From contig NC_060024.1 of assembly GCF_021134715.1 (NCBI RefSeq), positions 10,974,001 through 11,038,000 on the forward strand: a stretch of 64,000 bases of DNA, in the 5' to 3' direction. Below the pieces are notes generated by a model, which was given only the letters and a program-made list of their open reading frames with translations, ran no database searches and was not told where the DNA came from. Position 1 is the stretch's first letter, and each line of letters opens with the position of its first letter. The position numbers and the translations under genes were made by a program. Positions 1-10,786 of this stretch are shown here, in pieces. This DNA is from Daphnia pulex. Taxonomy: Eukaryota > Arthropoda > Branchiopoda > Diplostraca > Daphniidae.

Positions 1-284
1 GGTTTCGTGTATAGGATATTATCTAGTAATAAACCTCTAGCCCAAGATATTGCTGTATGAATAGACTTGGGAGAAAGGCGTTGAATAGCCGTACGAGTAT
101 CCGGCCGGAGAAGCGGAAGAATGTCCAATCGGGTTGTATCCCAAAGCTCCAAAGATCGGAGATGAATACCTTCAAACAAAATAATGAAAAGGGTGAATTG
201 TTAAAAATGTTCTTCCAATTACTGTGTACTTGTTCTTCTTTGACTATGTTTGCAAACATTCTCTTTTATATAATAAAACTTAAT

Positions 285-1250
285 TTACCCATAGCCCCCG
301 GATACTCCGGCTCCGTAATTATTGCCGCCTCCAAATCCTCCGTAACTTCCTGTATTGTATCCAGCAGCCCCGCCGTATCCAGCGACCCCACCATATCCAG
401 TCCCTCCGCCATATCCAGCGACCCCGCCATATCCAGCCCCTCCGCCATATCCAGCACTTCCGCCATATCCAGCTCCTCCACTAAATCCAGCAGCTCCATA
501 TCCGCCAGAGAATTGGTTGAACATCCCGCCGTAGCTGGCGCCACCGAAGCCAAATCCAGATCCGTACGATCCAGCAGCCCCCAAAGCACCTATACACACA
601 CATTGAGTGATCACAACAGTTATTTTTAATTATTCCGTGCGTGAGTCACGCAATGAACTGTTTAGACTACGTTATACCTGCTGCGATGGCTCCAGCTCCG
701 TAAGGCGCGGCACCGAAAGCGCTTGCCCCAAATCCTCCTCCTACACCGGATACGTATCCATTGCCAATCACGCTAGAAAATCGAGAAGTGGCTGGTAAAG
801 GTAATCCTTTGCCAGCAGTCGTGGCCTGTATAGAAAAGTTCAATTGAAATTTTAGTTTCGCACATCTTTCATGGCAAATTGTGTAAATATACCTCTCCGG
901 GAGCAGCGGGAGTGTAGTCTACTTTAGCCCGGTAACCACCTTCGTCTGCAATGTAGGTAACCGTCTGTAAACGTCCATCTGGTAAAAGGACCTTGTACTG
1001 GCCGTTAACGGCGTTGCCTGGTCCGCGATTTTGCTGGTGAGATTGCTCATTTCCGTTGAAATCGTTCACGGCGTACCGAAATCCACCAGCTTCGGGTAAT
1101 CCAGCCTTTTTTTTGTTTTACGAGATGATTGAATTGAACCAGTAAATATCGATTGAAAACCACCGCAAGATTTAATTATCTTACCTGAACCACGGCCGCA
1201 AATCCAACAGCGAGGAAACACTGAAAAATAAACACAATCAAAGTTGACAT
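285..1250 (-). CDS. RR-type cuticular protein with Gly/Tyr-rich tail, four exons
   Basis: Seen: exons 1185-1250, 893-1105, 678-825 and 285-589 chain in phase across GT-AG borders to a 243-residue protein. Exon 1 encodes an uncleaved-length signal sequence (MSTLIVFIFQCFLAVGFAAV). Exon 2 (residues 23-93) is an RR chitin-binding domain running from GFRYAVNDFNGNE to YIADEGGYRAKVDY. Exon 3 (94-142) is Gly/Ala-rich and begins ATTAGKG. Exon 4 is a GGAGYGG-type repeat tail ending GVSGGYG and a TAA stop. Known: RR domains bind chitin in arthropod exoskeleton; this wording is closest to the RR-2 side of the family. The start is the only ATG in frame ahead of the hydrophobic stretch, and exon 1 reads through without a tiny first exon, unlike the neighbour at 3217-4169. 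Inference: a secreted cuticle protein in which the Gly/Tyr tail provides cross-linking or elasticity. Which cuticle layer or moult stage it serves cannot be told. Confidence 0.85.
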
Positions 1251-1410
1251 AATTTAGAAGGTCTACCGAATGAAGGAAAAATGAGTTAAATTAAAATGGA
1301 AAATGATTTCTAAATAAAACTATACATAGAATAACATGGTGGCTTTATCCTCAACTGCTCTGGACATCCGTTGTTAAGTGATTGAATTAAAACCTGCGGA
1401 CCCGACCACC

Positions 1411-1417
1411 TTTTATA
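1411..1417 (-). promoter_or_regulatory. TATA box of the 285-1250 cuticle gene
   Basis: The minus strand reads TATAAAAGG about 160 bp upstream of the start codon. This matches the strong TATA boxes usual for arthropod cuticle genes. No clean initiator was found at the expected ~30-bp distance, so the transcription start is not fixed. The spacing leaves room for a 5' UTR of roughly 130 bp. Confidence 0.6.
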
Positions 1418-1429
1418 TCCTTTTGATCA

Positions 1430-3216
1430 TTTTTCTCCATGTTTCTTTTCACCAGGAAAACCAAAATGATATCTAGTCTTCATTGTCCGACAGCTAAATC
1501 CGCTACACACGCGTTTGTCTAACAAGAAAAGAAAAGGGCCATAGAGACACTCCTTCATCTCTTGAGGTAGTAATAAGGGATACGAAATCATATTAGCCAA
1601 TCTCCACAGCTGTGCGTTTGCGTGTGTCGTTCCGTCTGAGACAGAAGGAAAGAAAATGAAAAGTGAACGCGTTCCACACGCTGCCGAAACAGGAGGTGGA
1701 AAGGTTGACAAAAGTTTGTTTCTACAGAAAAGAGAAAGTATTATGTTGCATGCCATCATCGTTGATCTGACTTATAAGTCTGACTCCTGCTGCGTGGGCC
1801 GGAACAGGGATAAACTACATCGTACACATAGAGAGACGAACCTAGTAGCTAGTCTATATTAGCGTGTAGCACTTTCTAAATCAAATGAGTCACGAGCCGT
1901 TCCTATTAGCGTACGTAATATCACTGCACATAATTTAGGAAACCGGTATAATACCGCGACTGGTAAAGTTATTAAAACAAGTTGATATGTACGCGGAAGA
2001 GGATATGCTGGAAACTTGCACATAGAGACGAGGAAATCCTTGTTATTTCACTCAAAAGAATAAATGGAACGCCACATCTGAATGGGAAAACAAATAATAG
2101 AACGGGCGAAGTTATGTCTACAGTAGTATATTTCAAGGGCATATTATTTGTCGTATTTCCCCGAAAGTTATTTCCGGTTGATGAAATCAACATTTGTCAT
2201 CCGCGATGGAAGCCACAAGGAACTATATAACGAAATCCCCCCTTGCTGTCAAGTCCGTGATGTCGACTGCTGCTGCTGCTGCTGTCGACATATTCGCCAA
2301 AAAGGGAATTCAATGACTTTGAGCGAAAATGTGTTATCTCATAGCAGGATATAGTGCGTGTCGCAATCCTTGGCGACAGTCGCATGTCTGTCACGAAATA
2401 AATGTGTGTGGCCCTTTTTTCTCGATCGCATGCATTCCAATTCACTTTCGATTATACGACGAATAGAGAAAAGGCATCAGCCGTTCGAACAGCAAAAATA
2501 TGGGGAAGAACAAAAATGCTCCCCCATGACGCTGGGGGAGTTCGTGAGAGACTCCCGCGTGCTGCACACTCATCAACGACGGCTCTATTATAACGATCGC
2601 ATTCTTTTATAGTCTGAGCTAGCGAACAGATCTATATAGTGCGCGATGCCCGTCTAATATCAGACTGTAACTGTCATCTTATGTCGCCATAATGGATTTA
2701 TAGTTCGCCTCCCAGTGGGAGACGAAATCTATATACAAAAAATAAAAAATTGTTCATCACCCAAGTTTTATTGAAGACCACTTCATTGAGAAACTAGCCG
2801 TCCGTGAATCATTCATTGTGACGACGGGCGTGATGACTGGGAAATTATAGATTTATAGGCATCGTGTGCGTGTGTCACAGCGCTTCCATTCTAGCTCCCA
2901 TGGATGGACCGATAATCAATTGATTACAACTCGGTCGATGCTGTGTGGAAAGAGAATTTGAGAGTTGCGAGTCATGCGCTGAAATGCTGTAGAGCGCGCC
3001 AAATCGATTATATATTCGCTCGTTATAAGTTATCAGATAATTTCGTTCCGAACAAAAAAAGTGTGTCAAGTATTTTTTAAAAATGGGTCCGATGTATTGC
3101 AGTTCAATCATTTTAGTTTCTATTTAGTTTGTTCGACGAACGAGTACTTTAATGGGGATCATATAGTCCCTCTGTTGATTGGGGAAAAGTCAAAATTTGA
3201 CGGATGACGGCTAATA
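1430..3216. other. Intergenic stretch without a convincing gene
   Basis: About 1.8 kb between two minus-strand cuticle genes. Open frames here are short, overlap on both strands and lack splice or family signals. The only structure noted is a CTG run at about 2267-2284 bracketed by TGTCGAC and GTCGACA, which could form a 7-bp stem. The stretch probably holds the 3' region of the downstream-lying cuticle gene (3217-4169) and the upstream regulatory DNA of the 285-1250 gene. Confidence 0.5.
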
Positions 3217-4169
3217 CTAATAGGCGAAACGGGCTAGGGTGTAGGGTGACCTATAACTGAGAATGGGTCCGACCACCCGAGGTCCTCTGGTGTAATCCGT
3301 GTTGAATCGAACGCGGCCAGCTCGGCTGCTGTAAGTTGGATAGGCCAGCCTGATTGGTGCTGCCATGGACCCGAGTCTCCTGGTGCCTCTTTTGACAGTC
3401 GGACGTTCATCTTCATCCGCGTCACTTGCATCATCGCCGGCTGATGGCAGATCAACTTGTTCAACATCAAGGATATCCTCCTTGGTAACGGCGTCATCTC
3501 GCCGCAGAAGCGGACTCTGTCCTTGCGTCTCTTCAACAGCGGCCATTTCGGCATCAGCATTTTTCTGGGCGGCAAACGGGACAACGTTGAAGGGCCCGGG
3601 TCTTAATGACCCTTGCTGCGGAGGTGGCGGGACGCCAAGGCCAGCTGTGGTAGCCTCTCCCGGACGGCCAGGAGTGTAATCCACTTTGGCCCGGTAGCCG
3701 TTCTCGTCGGCGATGTACGTAACCGTCTGCAATCGGCCGTCGGGCAACAAGACTTTGTATTGGCCGGTGACTGAATTGCCGACGCGTCTCTGCTGGTGCG
3801 AATGCTCGTTGCCTTTAAAGTCGTTGACCGCGTAACGGAATCCATAGTCGGCGCTAGCAGCCGCAGCAGCAGGTGGGAGAAGAGGCTGTGCATAAATGAT
3901 ATGGACCCCGCCTTTGAATATGTGATGCAAACGAAAGTGAAACCTCATCAATTATTTCATTACCTGGGGACGGACAGGAGCTAAAAGTGGCGCCGATTTA
4001 GATACTGCCGGTGATTCGACTGAGAGTTCATCACCCCGAGTATAGGCGGCCATGCAAATCAGCAGAAAAATGCCCTGCATAAGGCATTATAATTTAGTAT
4101 TTAAAAAATCATTCGGAACACAAATCTAAAATGAACTTAAATGTTTCATACCTTGACGGAGAGTTCCAT
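3217..4169 (-). CDS. RR-type cuticular protein with charged C-terminal tail, three exons
   Basis: Seen: exon 1 4152-4169 (MELSVK), exon 2 3964-4074 and exon 3 3217-3885 chain in phase 0 to 265 residues. Signal sequence MELSVKGIFLLICMAAYTRG crosses the first intron, a common cuticle-gene layout. The RR domain lies in the first part of exon 3 (about residues 57-117), with GFRYAVNDFKGNEHSHQQ through YIADENGYRAKVDY. It is followed by PGRPGEATTAG, the same junction as in the 285-1250 protein. The tail is unlike that neighbour: Pro/Gln-rich, then acidic (DDASDADEDERP), then basic (VKRGTRR), then Tyr/Arg-rich to a terminal ARFAY. Known: RR domains bind chitin. Inference: a secreted cuticle component; the acidic block could bind mineral or calcium, and VKRGTRR could be a processing site, but neither is shown. 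It is a paralogue of the neighbour with an exchanged tail. Confidence 0.88.
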
Positions 4170-4233
4170 ACCGCTGAAAATGAAAGAAAGCTAAGCTGGG
4201 GACCTAAATCGATCCAAGTGGTTGCACGTTCGG

Positions 4234-4243
4234 CTTATTTAAA
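4234..4243 (-). promoter_or_regulatory. Weak TATA-like element of the 3217-4169 cuticle gene
   Basis: The minus strand has TTTAAATAAG about 65-75 bp upstream of the start codon. It is AT-rich and well placed but is not a consensus TATA box, so it is a tentative call. Confidence 0.35.
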
Positions 4244-4249
4244 CATTCC

Positions 4250-5966
4250 CGACATCCTCTAGAGGTACAGGATAGAGTACGCCCACTCTCGGTACTATAC
4301 TATACACACGATAAATCCCGCCTCTGCTACAGCTGAAAGTATATTTCAGAGGATTTATGATTACGACAAGTCCGGTAATGTCCAGCTCCTTTTTGTGTGT
4401 GTGTTATCCGACATCACAAATAACCTTGGGAACTCGTTACACAAAAAAGTTGATTTCCCTTTCAGACGCTTTGGGGTTTGAAAAGAAAAGGAAACGCGGC
4501 TGAATGGTAGCCTACTCTTGATGGTCGCCTTTTTTCTTATTGTGAATATGAGGATGTATGGCATCACGCGACAACGCGACAGGATCGTGTCACAACCAAA
4601 CAATAGCGGATTGGGTCATACATATGCCGCCGATCTAACTTGGAAGAGAATTGGAGGAAGAGGGTTGGACTTCTTTTAGATTACCGGAAAACAGTCTGGG
4701 TCATTTTACCTGTCAAGGATTTTTTCAAGGAAAACAAAAGGCTGCTCGTTTTGAACCTCAATTGTTATCCGTCTATGCGCTGGTTAACCCTTCGTCGGTT
4801 GCGCAGTTGACACACATAACAAAGGGAAAAGAGATTGGGAAAATTAAATCCATACAGGCACTTGACTTGTGTTCTAATTTACTGTTTTTTTTTTTAAATA
4901 AGGGTTGTTCCAGTTATTGGTATTTGCAATTAATTATAAGGCTCTTAACTGTGGGTATAGTACTTATTAGAAGTTATATCTTCCTTGGGCTCCAATTAGG
5001 TTTATTTTGCCCATTTCAACTGACGTTTCCAGCATATAACCAGATTACATTTATTATGACAGGTCTAGTTTTATAAGAACCCCGACGGTGTTTATGACAT
5101 TTTTCGTATAGTTACTAGCGTTCCAACTTGATTCGATTAATTTAATTTCATCATTTTATTTAGTTTTTATTTTTACCCAGTAATTTTTTTTTTAATTCTA
5201 TAAAAAAACTCTTAAAGGCAATTATAAAATAACTTTTGAGTCAATTTTTGACTATTTTCGCAAACTGGCAAATGATAACTGGGCCATTCCAGATTGCAGA
5301 CTACAATTTAACGAACGACAAATGAAACGTCATGTTTTTCTTCCTTCTATTTTTGAGAGTGTGAGAAAATACTAGAAATAATCGATACACCAACTTCAAG
5401 GACATTTTAATGGACATTCTAGTATTTTGGCAGGTATGTTTGTCTTAATTTTGTAAACCTGATGTACATTATTTTGTAGTGTACAAAGCTAGCAGAGGCA
5501 GTCACAGACATAGCTTATTTTTGTCAAAGGCCATACTGAGGCCACTAAAATGGCTAGATTAGAAGAAATCTTAAAATAAATGTTCAAGGCATTCAGGCAA
5601 TTTGCTTGGGATATAGCTTGTTTAAGTTGTACTCTGCTCATTTTCAATATATCAGATTGTTGACAATAGCAAACTGAAACGTTAGACACCCAAAATTACG
5701 AAGCAATTAAGTAAACCACAATTTAAAATTGCCATTGGGAAGTTGTATTTATATTCAAACCGACAGAACTAGCCAGAAAGATTTTTAAAAGATGCCTTAA
5801 GGATGGGGAGTATATAATAAAATTCTAAAATTGTTCTACATGTTCCATGTACAGATATTTTGAAGACGGGACGAAAAAAACATAGCTGAAATGAAACTGA
5901 AATCAAGACGAGAATTAAAATTGTGTTGGCCCATACAATGTTGATAACGGAAAGTATACCTGTTGT
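4250..5966. other. AT-rich intergenic stretch, no supported gene
   Basis: About 1.7 kb between two minus-strand cuticle genes. A 141-codon plus-strand frame at 4651-5076 is the longest, but it ends in AT-rich hydrophobic sequence across a poly-T run, has no splice partners and no family resemblance, so I do not call it. The right half (5080-5960) is strongly AT-rich and likely holds the 3' UTR region of the next gene. Confidence 0.5.
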
Positions 5967-6701
5967 TTAATAAAGGCCGGCGAGAGGGGAATAGCCACCG
6001 TACAAGCCGCGACCATAGCCGTAGCTGCTGCCGTAACTAAAACAAAAAGGTATCACAATCAATTATAATTTTGATATCGCGATTATAATTGTTGATTATA
6101 ATATTTTTGAATTTGTTTACCCGTAACCGCCGTAACCACCGTAACCACCGCCGTAACCCCCGTAACCACCATAGCCGCCGTATCCTCCGTACAGAGCGGA
6201 ATTAAAACCATACGGGCTCGCACCATAATAGCTAGTTCCGTAACCTTTTAAGAAGTTAATTCAAATGAATTAATCCAAACGACTATTTATTTAAATCGTT
6301 TTTCAATTTCCCTTACCGTAAGGACTGATTCCATAGCCTCCATATCCTCCATATCCTCCATATCCTCCATGTCCTCCATAGCCTCCATAGCCTCCATAGC
6401 CTCCATATCTATTCAAAGGATAGCAATCGTTTTAAATCATACCGAATTAATCATCGTGAATTGTCAACTTGTATGAATTACATACCCGAGTCCACCCAAT
6501 CCTAGACCGCCATACCCGCCGTATCCACCATAACCTCCAAAACCACCAAGCAATTGGGCGGCGGAAAATTGGATGATAGCGAACAGACACAGAACCTAAT
6601 TTTTACAAACAGTTATTGTATAGCCATAAATAAAGTGTAATTGAGAATTGAGCCCGACCAAACAGCATCAGTAAACTCGAATTTACCTTGACGAGAGCCA
6701 T
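5967..6701 (-). CDS. Small glycine-tyrosine-rich secreted protein (GYGGYGG repeats), five exons
   Basis: Seen: exons 6687-6701 (MALVK), 6486-6595, 6317-6408, 6121-6244 and 5967-6036 chain in phase to 136 residues. The signal sequence MALVKVLCLFAIIQFSAAQ spans intron 1. The mature part is almost entirely YGG/GYG repeats, with one HGG variant, a central SYYGASPYGFNSALYGG block and an end of SPLAGLY. Every intron is under 100 bp, and phases vary (0, 2, 1, 2), so the repeats are split across exons. Known: glycine-tyrosine-rich low-complexity proteins occur in arthropod cuticle, silk-like and antimicrobial secretions. Inference: a cuticle matrix protein, given the RR neighbours and matching strand. 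No RR domain is present. Confidence 0.82.
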
Positions 6702-6780
6702 ATTTGTTTTTAAGAAATAAGCTGCGCTGCTGGCTTGCCGAAAGCTGCTACTGAGACTTTGCTGCTGTTGCTGCTAGGAA

Positions 6781-6818
6781 ACTGATGCTGTTCGGTCCGT
6801 TCTGAGCGGCTTTTTATC
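6781..6818 (-). promoter_or_regulatory. TATA plus initiator of the 5967-6701 gene
   Basis: On the minus strand GATAAAAAG (6810-6818 region) lies about 32 bp upstream of an arthropod initiator TCAGT (6781-6785). This is the canonical spacing and predicts a start near 6783, giving a short 5' UTR of about 80 bp before the ATG. Confidence 0.65.
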
Positions 6819-6829
6819 GGACTAGACTG

Positions 6830-8210
6830 TCCATCAAGTATCAAAGCGGGCTCGAGAGAAGGAAAAGAGGCTGAGGCTTTCACAGGTGTCATAACCTATA
6901 ACTTGGCATTCGAATGGTCAATAGATCTCCCAAAAACAATCGTCGCGTGTCTTTCAATATTATTCCTGATATTCAAATGTCCTTAGAAAGAGGGAGGAGC
7001 TTTAACCCTTTAGCTATATTGACTTTTATGATCGGGTTTATGTTTTTCGAGGGGGTTTCAAAGAAAGATTGTACAAAGTCTATGCCTATTGTGAAAAAAA
7101 GAAAGTTAGAAATGACTAAATGTTTGCTGTGAAAAAATTGTCTGGTCATAGAGGCGACAAAAGGAAGTAGGAAAGTCTAGATGATATAAGGAAAAACTAG
7201 AACAGAGCAAGAGGAACCAATTCTAACAGGTTATTGAATAAGAGGAAATGTCGAACACCGCTGACAGAATTTGGACAGGTATAATAGTACATTTGATTAT
7301 AGGCCAAAGCATCAGCCGAGGTTACGGGAGCGGAAATTTTGAACTTACGACCAGCAGTTTATTTGGGACTCCTTTCACTCTCGCTGTGTATAGATTTATA
7401 CTTCAAATTTGAAATTGATTAATTCATTTATACTTGATTTTAATTTTCGATAAAAAGATCTTTTTTATATTCAGCATGAAGAAAATACCGTAATCTAGAC
7501 GAAAAGCGAGTTTCGCTCGTTAACATGAGCAGTTCATAGTCAGGCTAGATTAGATATTCAAGTCATAAAAGAAATCGCGGAAGTTGAATACGATGTTGAT
7601 AAAAACTAACGCACAAATTCCGTTTGCTAAAATGGAATAAAGTTCCTGGTTCAAGTTATTGGGTTTCATTTATTCTATTTAAACTAAATGTAGAAAGACT
7701 AATGCTATTTTTCTTTTAGTTTTCCTATAGACTTAATGTATTTATAACTTCTTTTTATCAAATTCCCAGTTCCTTTTTTAAATTAATGATCTAAATAGGA
7801 TTGTAAAGTGTAAGACTCTTTTAAGCTGTTGAGATCTTCGTCAGACGGAGTTTATAGAACGATATCAATGCTACCTAAAATTGATGTAACGCAATTAAAT
7901 TGTTGAAAATTCAAATTGTAATTGATTTATTTCTTCCAGCAGACAATCTGTCAAGGCAAAAATATATATTGAAAACATACATAATCAGGGCATCTATCCC
8001 GTTAGATTATCTATCCTTGATGAGATTCCACATATTTCAAGCTTTAACACATAACATAAAAATAAATGACGCTTATGATTGGTTAGTGTTGTTGCATTAT
8101 GTAACGACCCTTTCACGTAGATGAGTGGCGACAAAATCAGTTGGGAAACATCGTACCGGACGTTGAGAAAATTGAGAAAACAACAAAGGCAGAATTTCTT
8201 GGGAAAGCAA
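6830..8210. other. AT-rich intergenic stretch, no supported gene
   Basis: About 1.4 kb. Small overlapping frames only. The sequence nearest 8210 is the expected 3' side of the 8211-9224 gene. Confidence 0.5.
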
Positions 8211-9224
8211 TTAGGAATCGGATTTTTTAGCAAACAGAGCATCGGTCGAAGGATAAGGGAATAGTGGCCGTCCGTACGAATCTGTCACCGAGAGCAAATC
8301 GCTAAACGGTTTTCCGCCGTACGGCCCCAGCGTTGGTCTAAATCCACCGTTGTAAATCGGACCTCGATAATTATCGAATGCGCCAAACAAGGTGGGCGTA
8401 TAAGACTGCTGCTGCTGGTATCCGCCGTACCCGAAAGATCCTCCTGCTATATTTCCTCCGATTATATTCCCACCGACTCCGGCATAATTGAGGCCGTAAA
8501 ACGATCCATACCCCGGCGATCCATAGAGCGATGAGCCGACTAGTGGCGGTTGCAGTGGGAAATCCAGACCGAAACCTCCTATACCACCAAAGTTTGGTTG
8601 ATAGGGAGGAATCAATGGGCCTCTGTTGTTGTAAGATGATCCAAATTCTGGGGCGAAAGAAGACCCGTAAGATCCGGAACCATAGGCTGGAGCGTAGGAA
8701 GACCCGTAAGACCCGGAGTAACCGTTATTGTAGCCAGTTGGGTAGTCACCGTATCGCTCTGCGTACGGCGATTTGCCACTATATTGAGAAGTATAAGATG
8801 ATCCGTATGATGGTATGACGTAAGAAGGGTAGGCTGATGTGGCGCCCTTGTTTGACGACTTGAAAATGCTTTTCATCCATCCTTTGGCTTTAGGAGCCTT
8901 TGGAAGGATCACTTGAGGTTGTCCATAGCCGTAAGACGTGACTGGGCTTATGGGAACTGGGACTGGAACGGATTGGTATTGGTTTCCGTACGACGCGTAA
9001 GAAGAAGAAGGTCCAGCCCCATAACTTCGACGACTGCCGACTGCAGAGAGGTCGGCCAAAGCTTTGAATGCTTGATCTTGCGAATCGTCCGATAACGAAA
9101 ATGTGCAGCAGACGACCAAGAAAATCAGCTGTAATGTAAAATGAATTTGTTAAGTACTGTCAAATTATAAAGTGTTAGACTTTGAATGCCGTTTTACCGT
9201 GCTGATTACACGATGGGGATTCAT
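8211..9224 (-). CDS. Ser/Tyr/Gly/Pro-rich secreted protein, two exons
   Basis: Seen: exon 1 9198-9224 (MNPHRVIST) joins exon 2 8211-9128 in phase 0 for 314 residues. The signal sequence continues in exon 2 as LIFLVVCCTFSLSD. Next come a short charged segment (DDSQDQAFKALADLSA), a PVPVPISPV stretch, a basic block (PKAPKAKGWMKSIFKS) and then about 200 residues rich in SYGSS, YNNG, GGF and GPLIPPY words. It ends PYPSTDALFAKKSDS. There is no RR domain and no cysteine-rich domain. Known: such low-complexity Tyr/Gly proteins are frequent in arthropod cuticle and secreted matrices. Inference: cuticle or extracellular matrix protein, from the cluster and a TATA promoter. The family is not recognised, so function is open. 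Confidence 0.8.
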
Positions 9225-9276
9225 GATGCGGTTGAAGGTCGGCCAGTAAATGATGAAAAGAAAAAGATTTTTAGTG

Positions 9277-9285
9277 CCTTTTATA
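9277..9285 (-). promoter_or_regulatory. TATA box of the 8211-9224 gene
   Basis: The minus strand reads TATAAAAGG about 55-60 bp upstream of the start codon, so the predicted 5' UTR is only about 30 bp. Confidence 0.65.
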
Positions 9286-9289
9286 AGAT

Positions 9290-10150
9290 TTCAAGGGACA
9301 AAAAAGTAACTAGTTAACCTGGTTTTACATGAACGGAGAAAGCGGGAGTGTCCTATGAAACTGAAACTATCCAGACGGATTTTGCCTTTGAGAAAGAGAG
9401 AGAGCAGGAAGCCGCTTTGGGACGAAGACAAGCATCTAAGCAACAAGAACACTATGCAGCGTGGAACGGCGGAGAGTTATCAGAGATCAGTGCAACCCTC
9501 CCTAGAGGTCCGGCTTTGTGCAATAATTGGGACAAGGAAACTTACCAACTTATGTGAAATCTGTAATAGCTGGGTGTAAAAAGCAATGAAAGAAAATTCA
9601 ATTTTGTATCTAATAGTTTCCCGTTTTTTTAATCTTATCAAGACCTGTATCCGGTAGCCTATTTATTTGGATGGAGAAAGCCGAGATGGTGATTGTTGAA
9701 TTCCATAATCGATATTAATCGGCGTCCGGATGATGTAGTCACGACGAGTCAGGACAGATGATTTTCCAAGCGGCTGAGAATCGTTCAATCGTAGCGCTTT
9801 TTTTCTTATCAGCAACGTTCGTCTTATTCTTATAGATAATAGCTACTTAACTGAGTAGCAAGCATTCCAACTTATTTTATGGCTAGTTGTATTGTGTTCT
9901 CTGATTTTGTTGATTGTCACAAATAAATGCTTTGTTATTGGTCCCGTTGCTCTAGTGACTGACATCCTAATGCACGATTAATATACAGCAACCGATTTTC
10001 ACAACATAGAATTAAAAAAAAAGATGGTTTATTCACTTTTGTTGTAACAGTAATTTTGGGAGAAACAATACATTTTTTGCCGTGCTGATACAATGAGAAA
10101 AATTGAATTATTTGCATGCAAGACAAGAAAATGTTCACGCAATTTGTAAA
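9290..10150. other. Intergenic stretch, no supported gene
   Basis: About 0.86 kb between the cuticle gene block and the repeat-rich segment. Two overlapping ~70-codon plus-strand frames at 9348-9579 have no recognisable content. Confidence 0.45.
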
Positions 10151-10723
10151 TAGACAAGTTCGGGATGCTGAGTTGCACAACCGCAAAATTAGGATCGTGC
10201 GCCAACGAGTTTTTGTAACGTTGTGGGGATAGTAGAAAGCGGGTTTTTTATTATTTAAGCATAGAATTACTTATCTAATCTTAGAAATGTTCAGGATTAT
10301 CGTTGTTTAGAACATTCTGCTTTTTATAGAGTAATTTTAAATGTATAATTCAGCTTAGTTTACCCATTAAAATTAAAGAAAGTCCAAGCCTGGGATGCTG
10401 TTTAGTCTTTTCTTGTGTTTTTTGACAGATCTGCTGACAAGTGACAAGCTCAAACACACAAGAAAAGACTAAACAGCATCCCAGGCTTGGACTTTCTTTA
10501 ATTTTAATGGGTAAACTAAGCTGAATTATACATTTAAAATTACTCTATAAAAAGCAGAATGTTCTAAACAACGATAATCCTGAACATTTCTAAGATTAGA
10601 TAAGTAATTCTATGCTTAAATAATAAAAAACCCGCTTTCTACTATCCCCACAACGTTACAAAAACTCGTTGGCGCACGATCCTAATTTTGCGGTTGTGCA
10701 ACTCAGCATCCCGAACTTGTCTA
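10151..10723. repeat. Perfect long inverted repeat (268-bp arms, 37-bp loop)
   Basis: Arms 10151-10418 and 10456-10723 are reverse complements. I compared them end to end and saw no mismatch or indel; every coordinate pair sums to 20,874. The loop (10419-10455) includes TTTGACAGATCTGCTGACAA. The arm sequence has no coding frame of note and does not match flanking DNA. A transcript would fold into a 268-bp duplex. No clear target-site duplication was found at the outer ends, so it is not shown to be a transposon. It could be a foldback element, a hairpin-RNA locus, a recent inverted duplication or an assembly artefact. Confidence 0.9.
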
Positions 10724-10786
10724 TGGTAAGTGTTAACTGTTAAGTCAATCAATCAATCAACCTCAACAGACTGTTGTGACGTCAAC

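Noticed and set aside
57-629. 190-codon Ser-rich plus-strand frame
   Set aside because: Antisense of the Gly/Tyr repeat exon of the cuticle gene at 285-1250.
2261-2290. CTG run with TGTCGAC stem as a regulatory hairpin
   Set aside because: Only 7 bp of stem; chance cannot be excluded and no terminator-type role applies in a eukaryote.
4651-5076. 141-codon plus-strand frame
   Set aside because: It crosses a poly-T run, its hydrophobic end is AT-driven, there are no splice partners or family features, and it sits between minus-strand genes.
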